A stretch of 64,000 bases of DNA from Pseudobutyrivibrio ruminis DSM 9787 (GCF_900218035.1 NZ_OBMR01000003.1:124001-188000), one strand, 5' to 3'; positions 15,633 through 25,853 are shown, counted from the first letter of the stretch. Made by a program: numbers and translations. Notes: generated by a model not told the origin, from the letters alone.

Positions 15633-16097
15633 ATGGGAAAGAAAAGTGTAGATCCAAGCCAGGTGCCACTCATGAAGAGTGAGATGGTTGCAACAGCTTT
15701 TGAGATTTTGATGGAGGCTTATATTAAGAGCCTAGGCCGTTGTTCCTCAGGCCAGAAAGTGACCATCACCATCAAGAGTTACAATCGCTATATCAAGTTC
15801 TCTGGATTCAGGGAGTACTTCGATATTTGTCTCTATAAGAGTGGTGACATCGACATCAAGATGCGAGAGTCTTGCCATGCAGACTATCTGGAACGTATTT
15901 ACGAATATAAAGAGGATAGATCGCAGCAGGAGGTATTTCTTCAGAAACTCCGAGATGGATTTGCTGAGCAGCTCATTGATGTAGCGAACTGCAGCCTGAT
16001 GGATTATCACAGCTTTATGGATATGCTTCATGGGGACTGGCACTTCAAAGAAGCGTATGAGTATTTCACTAAGCTGGTGGAAGGATGCAAGGTTTAG
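15633..16097 (+). CDS. Hypothetical protein after the antirestriction gene
   Basis: 154 aa, GGGAGGAAG ribosome site 11 bases after the ArdC-like stop. Soluble mixed alpha/beta, several Cys and Tyr residues (YFDICLYKSGDIDIKM, YHSFMDMLHGDWHF). No domain recognised. It lies in the same operon as spoVG and ardC, which suggests an accessory role after DNA entry, but this is context only. Confidence 0.65.
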   Translation: MGKKSVDPSQVPLMKSEMVATAFEILMEAYIKSLGRCSSGQKVTITIKSYNRYIKFSGFREYFDICLYKSGDIDIKMRESCHADYLERIYEYKEDRSQQEVFLQKLRDGFAEQLIDVANCSLMDYHSFMDMLHGDWHFKEAYEYFTKLVEGCKV

Positions 16098-16105
16098 GAG
16101 GTGCC

Positions 16106-16288
16106 ATGGAAACATATATTATCGAGCTTTTCGATGGTAAGAAAAGAGTTGGTAAAGAAAAGATACGCACCGATGATTATGACGATGTGCTAAAGCGTGT
16201 CGCTGAGATTGTTGCTAAGACGGATTACAGAGTAGAAATCTGGGATAGCGTAGCGTATATGCATCGAAATAAGGATGCGTGTAGGTAA
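16106..16288 (+). CDS. 60-aa hypothetical protein
   Basis: Start ATG 16106 is set by TAGGAGGTGCC directly upstream. The product (METYIIELFDGKKRVGKEKI...) is a small alpha/beta protein with no motif I recognise. It is the last gene before a strong terminator that ends the transfer block. Confidence 0.6.
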   Translation: METYIIELFDGKKRVGKEKIRTDDYDDVLKRVAEIVAKTDYRVEIWDSVAYMHRNKDACR

Positions 16289-16290
16289 TT

Positions 16291-16331
16291 ATTTGGCTGG
16301 TCTCACTGTGGTGGGGCCGGCTCTTTTTTTA
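16291..16331 (+). terminator. Intrinsic terminator of the transfer operon
   Basis: GCTGGTCTCAC pairs with GTGGGGCCGGC (three G-U pairs) around a TGTG loop, followed by TCTTTTTTTATT. It separates the conjugation genes from the defence island. Confidence 0.85.
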
Positions 16332-16387
16332 TTGTGCTACTAGAGAATGTCCAACTGTAAAAATTCGTGCGAACAAGCGAATTTTAT

Positions 16388-16460
16388 CGGACAATTTAAT
16401 AGTCTTATGATATACTGTAAATTAGCGTGATTACTGTATTTTGTCACTGTTTTAACAGTG
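16388..16460 (+). promoter_or_regulatory. Promoter and operator of the restriction-modification operon
   Basis: CGGACA (16388-16393), 17-bp spacer, TATACT (16411-16416) form a plausible promoter; its -35 lies in a degenerate copy of the TCGGACAA motif. Downstream, CACTGTTTTAACAGTG (16445-16460) is a perfect 7+2+7 palindrome just before the ribosome site, a good operator for the HTH protein encoded next. Confidence 0.6.
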
Positions 16461-16475
16461 AGAAAGGAAACTATT

Positions 16476-16694
16476 ATGTCAGTATCGTATCAGAAGTTAT
16501 TTGATTTAATGCGTGATAAGAAAATGAAGCGCAAAGATTTAATTGAACGTGCTGGTATTAGCTATGCTACAATTGCAAAACTTGAAAAGGGCGATAACGT
16601 CCAGATGGAGGTTTTGGAGAAAATCTGCAGAGAGTTTAAGTGCCAGTTAAGTGATATTGCAGAAATTCTTTTTGATTTTGATAATACACATTAA
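16476..16694 (+). CDS. XRE-family HTH controller protein
   Basis: 72 aa from ATG 16476 (AGAAAGGAA upstream). Almost all of it is a Cro/CI helix-turn-helix (KMKRKDLIERAGISYATIAKLEKGDN). Its position directly before mod and res, with a perfect palindrome in its leader, suggests a C-protein-like regulator that sets the timing of methylase and nuclease expression, though a general repressor is also possible. Confidence 0.85.
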   Translation: MSVSYQKLFDLMRDKKMKRKDLIERAGISYATIAKLEKGDNVQMEVLEKICREFKCQLSDIAEILFDFDNTH

Positions 16695-16708
16695 AGAAGG
16701 AGTTATTA

Positions 16709-18700
16709 ATGGAGAATACAAGACTACAACTTGAATGGTTTAATAAAAGTAAAGCGCTTATTCCTATAGAGACTGGAAAATATGGTTACACATGGGTTGA
16801 ACCATCCGATCCAAGATATTGCGAGACGCATACAATAGTTTTAGATGATTATTATAAGGGTATTCAACTAAAAAAAGATTCTAATTATCAATATTCAGAA
16901 ATGGCAGATTTATTACCACAAAGTGATAATTTGTTAATTCAAGGTGAGTCTGGTGATGTATTAGAAGCACTCACTAGAGTACCGGAATATGCCGCTAAGT
17001 ATGTGGGAAAAGTGAAACTTATTTATATTGATCCACCATTTAATACATCTCAAACATTTGAATCATATGAGGATAATTTGGAACACTCAATATGGCTGAC
17101 TATGATGAGAGATAGATTGCTTCATCTTAAAAAGCTATTGGCTAAAGATGGATCAATTTGGGTTCATCTTGATAATGTCGAAGTTCATAGAATGAGAATC
17201 CTATTGGATGAGATATTTGAACCACAGAATTTCGTCATGGATATGCAGTGGGAAAAAAAGTATGGTGCAAGTAATAACTCCCATACTATTGCATCGATGA
17301 CTGACACAATACTTGTATATCGAAAATCTACAGATTTTTCACCTAATCGTTTGCCTAGAACAAATGAGATGAATGCAAGATACTCTAATCCTGATAATGA
17401 TCCACTTGGCAAGTGGAAGGTTGGAGATGCAACTGCAAGACATAATATTGGTAGACAGCAGCATCCAAGTGTTTATGGATTTCAAAATCCGTTTACTGGG
17501 GAAATACAATATCCATCAAATGGTGCTAATTGGTATTTCAAAAGAGAAACGGTAAAAGAGTTCCTGGAGTTTTGGGGCGAATATATAGATGGCCCTTATG
17601 ACAAGGTTGAAGAAGAGAATCGAAGACGAATAGAGGGGAATGATGCAGAGCTTAGAAGTGATATCAAGCCATTAATATTAAAAGAGTGGAATGAAAATAT
17701 AGGAAAACAAAATATTGAGAAGTATAACAAGTGCGTCTTGCCACAGTTTACACCTACACCAGTTGGTGGCGCGATTTTAAAGGTGTATTTGTCTGAAGTA
17801 TCAGGCAGGGTGCCTGTGAATTTATTACCTTTCGATGAAGTTGGACATAATGATTCTGCAAAAAAAGAAATTATGGCGCTGTTTCCAGATGAAAAGCCAT
17901 TCTCGACACCTAAACCAGAGCGTTTACTAGAAAGGATTATAACAATAGCTACTAATCCTGGAGATATAGTGTTGGATTGTTTCGCTGGTTCTGGAACGAC
18001 TGCAGCTGTGGCACAAAAAATGGGGAGAAGATGGGTTACCTGTGAATTGAAAGAGCATACGTTTTCACATTTTGTTTTACCTCGTTTAAAAAAAGTTGTT
18101 ATGGGTGAAGATATGGGAGGAATTACTCGAACCAAGGGAGAACGTGTTTTTGATGAAAGCGTGACTCCACCTGAAGGAATATCAGTTGATGATGCTGCAA
18201 CTTTTACGAAGGTACTTAATAGAATAATTGCAGAAAATGAGAATTTTAAAAGTGATTCAGTAGTTAGAGAACTTAAGCGATTGACTAAAACAAAAAGAAC
18301 TAAAGAAGTACTCAATTGGCGCGGTGGTGGTGGTTTTCAAGTGGCACATTTATCACCGGCTTGCTTTGATTACGATGAAAAGTATAACATTGTTAAACTA
18401 ACTGATGAAGCACATGGTGAATTATTGATTCGTTCGATTGCAGCAAATCTAGGATACAAATTATTAGAAGCAGGTGTAGGTGGTATATTTGATGCTTATA
18501 AAGGAAAAAGCGTTTTGAAAGTTATAGAAGGTGTTGCTACACCGGAGATGGTGGATTGGTTATTAGCAAATTTAGATGAAGAAAAAACACTTATGATTGC
18601 ATCAACTGGAGTGATGGATGGTACACGTGAATACTTAAGGAAAGCACGTAAGGGTTCAAGAATACTTGTTATACCAGATGATATTTTTTGCAGCATTTAA
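16709..18700 (+). CDS. mod: Type III restriction-modification methyltransferase (Mod)
   Basis: 663 aa. DNA adenine methyltransferase of the beta group: catalytic DPPFN at D108, AdoMet-binding FAGSGTT at F425, so the catalytic motif precedes the AdoMet motif. The region between them (about 190-390) is the target-recognition domain, and the C-terminal 200 residues contact Res. Length is typical for Mod. It methylates one strand of a 5-6 bp site and also guides the restriction complex. Downstream res starts 16 bases later. The gene is clearly more AT-rich than the conjugation genes, consistent with separate acquisition. Confidence 0.93.
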   Translation: MENTRLQLEWFNKSKALIPIETGKYGYTWVEPSDPRYCETHTIVLDDYYKGIQLKKDSNYQYSEMADLLPQSDNLLIQGESGDVLEALTRVPEYAAKYVGKVKLIYIDPPFNTSQTFESYEDNLEHSIWLTMMRDRLLHLKKLLAKDGSIWVHLDNVEVHRMRILLDEIFEPQNFVMDMQWEKKYGASNNSHTIASMTDTILVYRKSTDFSPNRLPRTNEMNARYSNPDNDPLGKWKVGDATARHNIGRQQHPSVYGFQNPFTGEIQYPSNGANWYFKRETVKEFLEFWGEYIDGPYDKVEEENRRRIEGNDAELRSDIKPLILKEWNENIGKQNIEKYNKCVLPQFTPTPVGGAILKVYLSEVSGRVPVNLLPFDEVGHNDSAKKEIMALFPDEKPFSTPKPERLLERIITIATNPGDIVLDCFAGSGTTAAVAQKMGRRWVTCELKEHTFSHFVLPRLKKVVMGEDMGGITRTKGERVFDESVTPPEGISVDDAATFTKVLNRIIAENENFKSDSVVRELKRLTKTKRTKEVLNWRGGGGFQVAHLSPACFDYDEKYNIVKLTDEAHGELLIRSIAANLGYKLLEAGVGGIFDAYKGKSVLKVIEGVATPEMVDWLLANLDEEKTLMIASTGVMDGTREYLRKARKGSRILVIPDDIFCSI

Positions 18701-18715
18701 GGAGGAAAAGTAATT

Positions 18716-21316
18716 GTGGGAAAAGGACTAAATATCGATTTTGATGAAGATTTAATTGAGTCAATTAGCGCTGATTTTGATTTGAGAAAACCCAATAAGG
18801 AAGCACTTATTGAATTGGTGTCTACTATAGCTGAAGGATATGATCCTAGTCTTATCCAAATAATTAACATGGCAACTGGCGTTGGTAAGACATACTTAAT
18901 GGCCGCTTTTATTGAGTATTTGCGGAATAAAGGTATTGATAATGTAGTTATTGTTACCCCTGGTAAAACGGTTCAGGCAAAAACGGTAATGAACTTTTCG
19001 CAAGGAAATCCTAGATATATAAGTGGAGCACAGGTGCCTCCTGAGGTTGTTACTCCCCAAGATTACTCTGCATGGGTATCGCGTAAAAATGGTGATCCAA
19101 GATTATCGTTTGGTCGTGTAATTCCTTCATTAGTATTTATCTTCAATATTCAACAGTTGATAGCACCAAAAGAAATGGATGGTGATACTCATGGAGGAGC
19201 ACAAGAAGCAATTCGTCGCAAACCTAGAAAATTTGATGAAAATGCGGGAATACTATTTGATTATTTAAAAGACTTAGACAATTTAGTAGTAATCGCTGAT
19301 GAATCACATTTGTATTCAACTAGTGCTGCTGCGTTTAATGCGGCATTGAAAGAGTTAGATCCTGCATTAACAATTGGATTGACAGCATCTGTTACACCAG
19401 AGGATCACGTGATTTTTAGATATCCATTATATAAGGCTATACAAGATGAATATGTTAAGGCTCCTGTATTAGCATTTCGAAAAGGCGGATATGGAGAAGA
19501 TCAAGCATCAGAGGAACAACAACTGCGTGATGCATTACAACTTCGGAGTTTAAAGCAAGCATATTATGATGCATATACTAGCCAAATGAATTTGCCACGG
19601 CTAAATGCAATTCTATTTGTTGTATGCGCGGACGTTGAACATGCAACGCAGGTTGCTTCTTTGCTTAGAAGTCCTGCATTCTTTGGTAAGGAATTGTCAG
19701 TTCTTCAAGTGGATTCAAAACACGACGATGACATTACAGAAAAACTACTAGAAAATTTAGATTGCTCGGATTCTCCTGTTCTTGCTGTTGTTAGTGTTAA
19801 TAAACTAAAAGAGGGGTGGGATGTAAAAAATATCGCGGTGGTTGTAACTCTTCGCGCTATGGCTTCCGAAGTTTTAACCCAGCAAACTATGGGTAGGGGA
19901 TTGCGACTGCCATTCAAAAGATATACAGGGGTTAGACAGATTGATCAGTTGGATATTATTTCGCACCAGTCTTTTCGTGAATTGCTTGAATCAGAAAATG
20001 TGTTAATTCAATTTGGTCTGGAGGAGGCGATTGCTGAAAAAGATGATTCTATAATTAAACAATCCATAGAATCATTTATTAATACACAGGAGCAGAACGG
20101 AGCGTCTAGTGGAAATAACATAGAAGAGTCATTGCCTTTGTATAGTTCTTTAGGGGAGTCTTTTGAAAAAAAAGATTTATCTGATGGTTTTGCCAGTGGA
20201 GTTCATGAACAGCATAAAGAGTATTTTAATAACACTGGAGGAAACGCTGAAAAAGCGGCTACTACTGTCATTATTAAATCTGTAGATGAATTGACATCCC
20301 AATCGCTTGAAATAAAGCCGGTTGTAGTTGAAAAAAATAGTGAATTTGTTGATGTATCATATACTTTCCCGGTTACGGATATTGAGATAAAACAGCCACC
20401 AATTGATTTGTCGGAAATTACAGATAGAGAAATTGAAGATGCGGCACGAAGAGTCACTTCAACGGGTGATGTGCTATATCGAAAGGAAATTGTGGCTGCC
20501 CTTGGGAAAAAACTTCGTACAATAGACGCCGAGAGTGCAGAAGTTGAATCATTAGAGGTTTCAACAGAAGACGCTAAAGAAGCATTAGTAAAGATTGCAA
20601 TTAATATGCAAATGATACCAAAGAATGAGACGGTAATAGGATATGTTGAGAATTATCTTGTACCTAAATTTATGAAGGAAGTAACCTTTGATAAATGGAC
20701 TGTTAAGTCGCTTGAATCTGCACGTGTACAGCTTATGAGTTTAATAAAGGACTATATATCAGTGGTTCAACGCTCAACGAAAGAGATAACAATAATCCAT
20801 CCTCGCAAGATAAATTTAGACAGTCGAGTATTCCCATTTAATACTGAATTCTTTGATCCTATAGATTCGAGCGATGAATTTGTTCGTGGAAGATTATATT
20901 CCGGATGGTTTAAGTCACTTTACAAGGAAGAATCATTTGATTCATATAGTGGAGAATATAAGCTTGCATCACTTATGAATACGTCACCACATATTGTTTG
21001 GTGGCACAGACTGCATTCATATTATGAAGCGTATATTTATTACACTCCAAAAGATAGATATTTCCCTGATTTTGTAGCCAAGGATGACCAAGGAATATAT
21101 TGGATTATTGAAGGCAAAGATAAACGAGGTAGAACCAATGATCAGGTTCAAAACAAGCGAAAGGCAGCTGAATCCCTCGTTAGAAGACTTGCAGCAGAAA
21201 AAGATTTCATGTCGCAAAAGTGGGGGTATCTTATAGCGTATGAAGATGATATTGAAAAATCAGATTCGTGGGATGATTTAAAAAGTCTTTCGCAACCAGT
21301 GACTAATGTTGTGTAG
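18716..21316 (+). CDS. res: Type III restriction enzyme subunit (Res)
   Basis: 866 aa from GTG 18716 (AAGGAGGAAAAG upstream). SF2 helicase/translocase with Walker A TGVGKT (54-59) and DESH at D195; helicase C-terminal motifs around VNKLKEGWDVKN and QQTMGRGLRLP. The C-terminal nuclease has the PD...ExK pattern D785 (FPDFV) and E799-x-K801 (IEGKDK). It cuts DNA after translocation between head-to-head unmethylated sites, together with Mod. Slightly shorter than the roughly 900-1000 aa of typical Res proteins, but all motifs are present. Confidence 0.93.
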   Translation: MGKGLNIDFDEDLIESISADFDLRKPNKEALIELVSTIAEGYDPSLIQIINMATGVGKTYLMAAFIEYLRNKGIDNVVIVTPGKTVQAKTVMNFSQGNPRYISGAQVPPEVVTPQDYSAWVSRKNGDPRLSFGRVIPSLVFIFNIQQLIAPKEMDGDTHGGAQEAIRRKPRKFDENAGILFDYLKDLDNLVVIADESHLYSTSAAAFNAALKELDPALTIGLTASVTPEDHVIFRYPLYKAIQDEYVKAPVLAFRKGGYGEDQASEEQQLRDALQLRSLKQAYYDAYTSQMNLPRLNAILFVVCADVEHATQVASLLRSPAFFGKELSVLQVDSKHDDDITEKLLENLDCSDSPVLAVVSVNKLKEGWDVKNIAVVVTLRAMASEVLTQQTMGRGLRLPFKRYTGVRQIDQLDIISHQSFRELLESENVLIQFGLEEAIAEKDDSIIKQSIESFINTQEQNGASSGNNIEESLPLYSSLGESFEKKDLSDGFASGVHEQHKEYFNNTGGNAEKAATTVIIKSVDELTSQSLEIKPVVVEKNSEFVDVSYTFPVTDIEIKQPPIDLSEITDREIEDAARRVTSTGDVLYRKEIVAALGKKLRTIDAESAEVESLEVSTEDAKEALVKIAINMQMIPKNETVIGYVENYLVPKFMKEVTFDKWTVKSLESARVQLMSLIKDYISVVQRSTKEITIIHPRKINLDSRVFPFNTEFFDPIDSSDEFVRGRLYSGWFKSLYKEESFDSYSGEYKLASLMNTSPHIVWWHRLHSYYEAYIYYTPKDRYFPDFVAKDDQGIYWIIEGKDKRGRTNDQVQNKRKAAESLVRRLAAEKDFMSQKWGYLIAYEDDIEKSDSWDDLKSLSQPVTNVV

Positions 21317-21397
21317 CTGACTCGGTATTTAGACTAGGAGGCAGTTAATAATATTAAGTTTTATGATGAAATAATTATAGGATTCTTGGGGGAATAG

Positions 21398-21795
21398 ATG
21401 GAAAAGGTTGTAGATAAGCCAATAAAGATTGATTTACATATGCACTCATGTTTTTCATCGGATAAAGATGGAAAAAAGTTGCGTCTAATACTAAGAATAA
21501 TCTACAAGTCCTTATAAAAGGGCTTGTAGATAATAACGTTAACATGGTTTCTGTAACAGATCATGATACGTTTAATTATGATTTATATTCAACATTAAAA
21601 ATATCAGGAGATATGAACAGCGATGAGTTCTTCTTGCCAGAGGAATATTGGATGTCCCAGAGCCCTTATAAAGAAATAAATGAGGAACGTAATAGATGGT
21701 TGGAAGGGCTAAAAAAACAACGTGAAGAAGCAGAACGAAAGAAAATAAACTCGTTTCTTTATAGAAGACCTGTTAGACGTGGACCACGTTTTTGA
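21398..21795 (+). pseudogene. Remnant of a PHP-domain phosphoesterase gene
   Basis: From ATG 21398 the frame reads KIDLHMHSCFSSDKDGKK, a typical PHP-domain N-terminus, then stops at 21517. From about 21500 the sequence continues in another frame as LVDNNVNMVSVTDHDTFNY, the second PHP motif, and ends with an unrelated-looking Lys/Arg-rich tail (stop at 21795). A frameshift near 21485-21500 and probably an internal deletion explain this. PHP proteins fused to ATPases (TrlF-like) are often found near restriction genes, so this may be a decayed third defence gene. Confidence 0.75.
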
Positions 21796-21918
21796 AAGGC
21801 TTTAATAGAAAGCTTTAGATTGGAGAATGTAATGGTAGTTACACAGATTTAAGCTGCGGAATTTCTTACAGAATTAAAGATTGTACAGAACCAATCGAAA
21901 AAGAGGAGTGTGAAGACT

Positions 21919-24498
21919 ATGAATCACGGTGAAGTAATAGCTGATTATATAAAGTTAATTAATTTTATTGAGAATAATGGTGGTGGAATATTTATTGATC
22001 CTACTGATCCTAAATTAACAAAAGAAGCCAAGGAAAAATATATTGATAAGCAGCAATTGGGACAAGAAACTGTAGACGAACTATTAAAAGTCTATGAAGA
22101 ATGCAGTGTAAGATTTAACCTTAGATATCATGAAGAAGTTCGGTGGAAAAGTGCCAGTGGGAAAAGCATAGTGCCATACCTTTGGCTTCAAATGAAATAT
22201 GCTGATTTCAAAAATAGAAAAGAAAGCATATCTGTTTTTGTGGAGAAGATATCTGAAACCAGCGCGGCAATAAGAGTAAGTCTTGATATTAAGAATGATA
22301 ATTCTGATAAAGCGGAAATGGTTCAGTATCATAAGCATTTGGAAATACCTCTAGATAAAGAAGCAAATCTAGTTTATGTAGCTGGTAATAATGATTTGGG
22401 AAGGCCAGAAATAATAAATGAGATGACTGCTGCAACTTTGGCCACCAAAGAAAAAGTACAGATTTCGAAGTATATTGAGCTTGATGAGTATGACAATAAT
22501 CAAGCAATTGAATCTGAATTATTCAAGTCTATTCATGCATTGCTACCATATTATGATCATGTTTTAGGAATACGTCGTGATGAATGGTGGCCTTCTTTAG
22601 AAACATATCTACCTAAAATAACAGCGAACCAGTGGGAAGTGTTTCTAAAAAAGGATTGTATCAAGTATCCTAAAACAATAAAAATGCTTAAAGCTATGTT
22701 GGAACTTGGTGGAGCATGTACATGTAAACGGTTAGGAACCTATTTTTCAGAATCTCCATCATCTTTTATTAGTAGAGGTTCAAATCTTGGAAAAAGAGCA
22801 GCTGCAGAATTTAACGTACCGTTATATCAGGATGATAAGGGGAAAGAATGGTTATTTGTTATTCCATTTCAAGGGAAGCATACTGAGGACGGATTATATG
22901 CCTGGAAATTGCGCGAAGAGTTAAAAGAGGCTCTTAAGAATATGGATTTATCTGAGTTTGAAGAAACTGATAAGGAGAAGAAAAGCATGTTTGATAAAAA
23001 TACTATCCTATATGGCCCTCCGGGAACAGGAAAAACATATAATTCCATTAATTATGCAGTGGCAATAATAGAGGGAAAAACTATAAGAGAAGTTCAATCC
23101 GAAGATTATGGGCTCGTAAAAAGTAGATATGAGAATTATAAAAATCTTGGTCAGATAGCGTTCACTACATTCCATCAGTCTTATGGATATGAAGAATTCA
23201 TTGAAGGAATAAAGCCTAATCTGAATGGTGAAAATGATGAAGGATTGGAATACTCAATTGAGCCAGGTGTTTTTAAATCTTTTTGCAATAAAGCAGCAGT
23301 TTCCTTATCAGTAAATGATAAAGACGATTTAGGGTTAAATAAGAATCCTGTTGTTTGGAAAGTTTCACTAGAGAGAACATATGATAATCCAACAAGAACA
23401 GAATGTCTTGAAAACAATCACATACGTATAGGATGGGATGAGTATGGCGCTGATGTTGTTGAAGACATGGACTATTATTGTGGTGGAAAAAATGAATTAA
23501 ACGCATTTATAAATAGAATGCGCATAGGAGATATTGTCTTTTCGTGTTATTCAGCTACAACGATTGATGCTATCGGTGTGGTTACAGGCGAGTACGAGTG
23601 GCATGATGAGTATGAACGGTACAAGCGCGTGCGTCCTGTAAAATGGCTTGTAAAAGGGGTATATGAAGAAATCACAGATTTGAATGCTGGAAAGAACATG
23701 ACATTGTCGTCCGTATATAAGTTGAGAGTAAATGCGTCCGATGCTTTAAAGCTAGTTGAAAAACATATTGCTGATGACGAGGATGTTGATCAGAATCAGA
23801 AGAATTACGTGTTTATAATTGATGAGATTAATAGAGGTAACATTTCCAAGATATTCGGCGAATTAATTACTTTAATTGAGGACACAAAACGTGATGGAGA
23901 ATTAGAGGCGGCATCTGCAATATTGCCGTATTCTGGGGAAACATTTAGTGTGCCAAATAACGTATATATTCTTGGAACGATGAATACAGCAGACAGATCA
24001 ATTTCTTTACTTGATACAGCGTTACGTCGACGATTCAATTTTATTGAAATGATGCCTAACTCTAATGTGCTTAGAGATATGGGAATAGAAACAATTTCAA
24101 TTAATGGAGTTGAACTAAATGTCGCAAATATGCTAGATGCAATAAATGAGCGTATTAAATTCTTATTTGATAGAGAGCATACAATTGGTCATGCTTTTTT
24201 TACTGGATTAGCCAGTGATTCTTCGATTGAAAAACTTGCGTCTATTTTTGAAAAGAATGATATTCCTTTATTGCAAGAATATTTCTATGAGGATTATCAA
24301 AAGATACAGCTTGTTCTTGGGGATAATGCAAAGGTAGATGATAATTTGAAATTTGTGGTTGATAACCGCATTAAGTTAAAAGAGCTTTTCATGGGAAGTG
24401 TAGAGGATATAGTCGACGAACAAGAAGTAAAATATGAGATTAATTATGATGCTTTTCTCAACGTTAATGCATATAAAACAATAGCTAATAATGTATAA
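21919..24498 (+). CDS. mcrB: McrB-family GTPase with an inserted PUA/EVE-like domain
   Basis: 859 aa from ATG 21919 (AGAGGAG 10 bases upstream). Residues 1-205 form an MrcB-like (DUF3578) N-terminal domain, followed by a linker domain with WWPSLETYLPKIT. The AAA+ motor has Walker A GPPGTGKT at 366-373, Walker B FIIDEINRG with D635, and the McrB motif MNTADRSI. Between Walker A and B there are about 260 residues, far more than in E. coli McrB; the extra block (about 470-610) contains VWKVSLERTYDN, HIRIGWDEYG, MRIGDIVFSCYSATTIDAIGV and resembles an EVE/PUA-like modified-base reader. With McrC it forms a methylation-dependent restriction complex. Confidence 0.9.
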   Translation: MNHGEVIADYIKLINFIENNGGGIFIDPTDPKLTKEAKEKYIDKQQLGQETVDELLKVYEECSVRFNLRYHEEVRWKSASGKSIVPYLWLQMKYADFKNRKESISVFVEKISETSAAIRVSLDIKNDNSDKAEMVQYHKHLEIPLDKEANLVYVAGNNDLGRPEIINEMTAATLATKEKVQISKYIELDEYDNNQAIESELFKSIHALLPYYDHVLGIRRDEWWPSLETYLPKITANQWEVFLKKDCIKYPKTIKMLKAMLELGGACTCKRLGTYFSESPSSFISRGSNLGKRAAAEFNVPLYQDDKGKEWLFVIPFQGKHTEDGLYAWKLREELKEALKNMDLSEFEETDKEKKSMFDKNTILYGPPGTGKTYNSINYAVAIIEGKTIREVQSEDYGLVKSRYENYKNLGQIAFTTFHQSYGYEEFIEGIKPNLNGENDEGLEYSIEPGVFKSFCNKAAVSLSVNDKDDLGLNKNPVVWKVSLERTYDNPTRTECLENNHIRIGWDEYGADVVEDMDYYCGGKNELNAFINRMRIGDIVFSCYSATTIDAIGVVTGEYEWHDEYERYKRVRPVKWLVKGVYEEITDLNAGKNMTLSSVYKLRVNASDALKLVEKHIADDEDVDQNQKNYVFIIDEINRGNISKIFGELITLIEDTKRDGELEAASAILPYSGETFSVPNNVYILGTMNTADRSISLLDTALRRRFNFIEMMPNSNVLRDMGIETISINGVELNVANMLDAINERIKFLFDREHTIGHAFFTGLASDSSIEKLASIFEKNDIPLLQEYFYEDYQKIQLVLGDNAKVDDNLKFVVDNRIKLKELFMGSVEDIVDEQEVKYEINYDAFLNVNAYKTIANNV

Positions 24499-24512
24499 AG
24501 TGTGGTGATTAC

Positions 24513-25853
24513 ATGGGTAAACTTAAAGAAGTTAAAGAATACGATTCTATAACGGGAAATATAGATTATAAAGATGATGATAAATATGAATATGTACCGG
24601 AACCTGTTTTTAGCGAACTTATAGAGTTTATCCATGAATTTGCTGGCAACGAAGAGAATGCTGACGCTTTAGATTTTATGCGAATATCATATAAGCGAAA
24701 TGTTGGCGATTTGGTTTCAATTAAGAATTTTGTTGGTCTTATACAAATGAAAAGTGGTTATCAGATTCAGGTCCTTCCAAAAATCGATTTTGGTACTGAA
24801 GAAGATGACAGTAATACCAAAACGAAGAAAGTATTCTTGAAAATGCTCAAAAGCATGAAAGATTTTCCTAGTAAGACCTTTAATGCTGCAAGCTTAAAAG
24901 TTGATAAGATGAATCTTTATGAGATATTTATTAACATGTATTTGCAGGAGGTAAGACAGCTTGTAAAGCATGGTATTAAATCGACATATATTACGAAAGA
25001 GGATAATCTAAATTACTACAAGGGAAAACTTCTAATTAATCAGCATATAAAGACTAATATTGTTCATAAGGAAAAATTCTTTGTTGCTTTTGATGAATTC
25101 AATCCAAATCGTGCAGAAAACAAATTGGTAAAGGCAACTTTATTAAAGCTACAAAAAATGACAAGTAGTGCAGAAAACAGCAAAGAAATTAGGCAATTAC
25201 TTACCGCATTCGAGATGATTGATGTTTCGACAAATTATGAGAAGGACTTTGCATGTGTACATATTGATAGAAACACAAAAGATTATGAAATGCTAATGAA
25301 ATGGTCGAAAGTTTTTTTGATGAATAAAAGTTTTTCGACGTTTTCTGGAGATACTTATTCGCGTGCTTTATTGTTCCCAATGGAAAAATTTTTTGAAAGC
25401 TATGTTGCTCAGAAAATGAAGAAAATCTTTTCTCCTGGAGGTTGGGAAGTTAAAAGTCAGGCACATGGATTCTTTTTGTTTGTTGAACCTAGAAAGCAGT
25501 TTGCCTTAAGACCAGATATTGTTCTACAAAAAGGTAATCGCACTGTAATAATGGATACAAAGTGGAAGAACTTAATAGATAATGAAAGCAAGAATTATGG
25601 CATTTCACAGCAAGATATGTATCAAATGTATGCCTATTCTAAAAAGTATGCCACATCTGAAATCTGGTTATTGTATCCATTGAATAGGCTGATGCGAGAA
25701 CATGCGCCTATAGTATTTGATTCTGGTGATAACACAACTGTGAGTATTCATTTCATAGATTTAGATAATATAGAAGAGAATTTAGAACAGTTGAAAGATA
25801 AATTAGAAATGAATGCTATTTATGAAAATCTAGGAGGAGAAGCTATTGGATAA
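24513..25853 (+). CDS. mcrC: McrC-family nuclease subunit
   Basis: 446 aa, 14 bases after mcrB. N-terminal McrC region (ISYKRNVGDLVSIKNFVGLIQ), middle helical domain, and a C-terminal PD-(D/E)xK nuclease with D335 in LRPDIVL and D348-x-K350 in IMDTKWK. It is the cutting partner of McrB. The downstream gene overlaps its last 8 bases, so a third protein is probably made together with the complex. Confidence 0.92.
   Translation: MGKLKEVKEYDSITGNIDYKDDDKYEYVPEPVFSELIEFIHEFAGNEENADALDFMRISYKRNVGDLVSIKNFVGLIQMKSGYQIQVLPKIDFGTEEDDSNTKTKKVFLKMLKSMKDFPSKTFNAASLKVDKMNLYEIFINMYLQEVRQLVKHGIKSTYITKEDNLNYYKGKLLINQHIKTNIVHKEKFFVAFDEFNPNRAENKLVKATLLKLQKMTSSAENSKEIRQLLTAFEMIDVSTNYEKDFACVHIDRNTKDYEMLMKWSKVFLMNKSFSTFSGDTYSRALLFPMEKFFESYVAQKMKKIFSPGGWEVKSQAHGFFLFVEPRKQFALRPDIVLQKGNRTVIMDTKWKNLIDNESKNYGISQQDMYQMYAYSKKYATSEIWLLYPLNRLMREHAPIVFDSGDNTTVSIHFIDLDNIEENLEQLKDKLEMNAIYENLGGEAIG

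Noticed and set aside
17596-18315. Minus-strand open frame of 239 codons inside mod
   Set aside because: It is antisense to a gene with clear methyltransferase motifs, has no recognisable domain and no suitable ribosome site.
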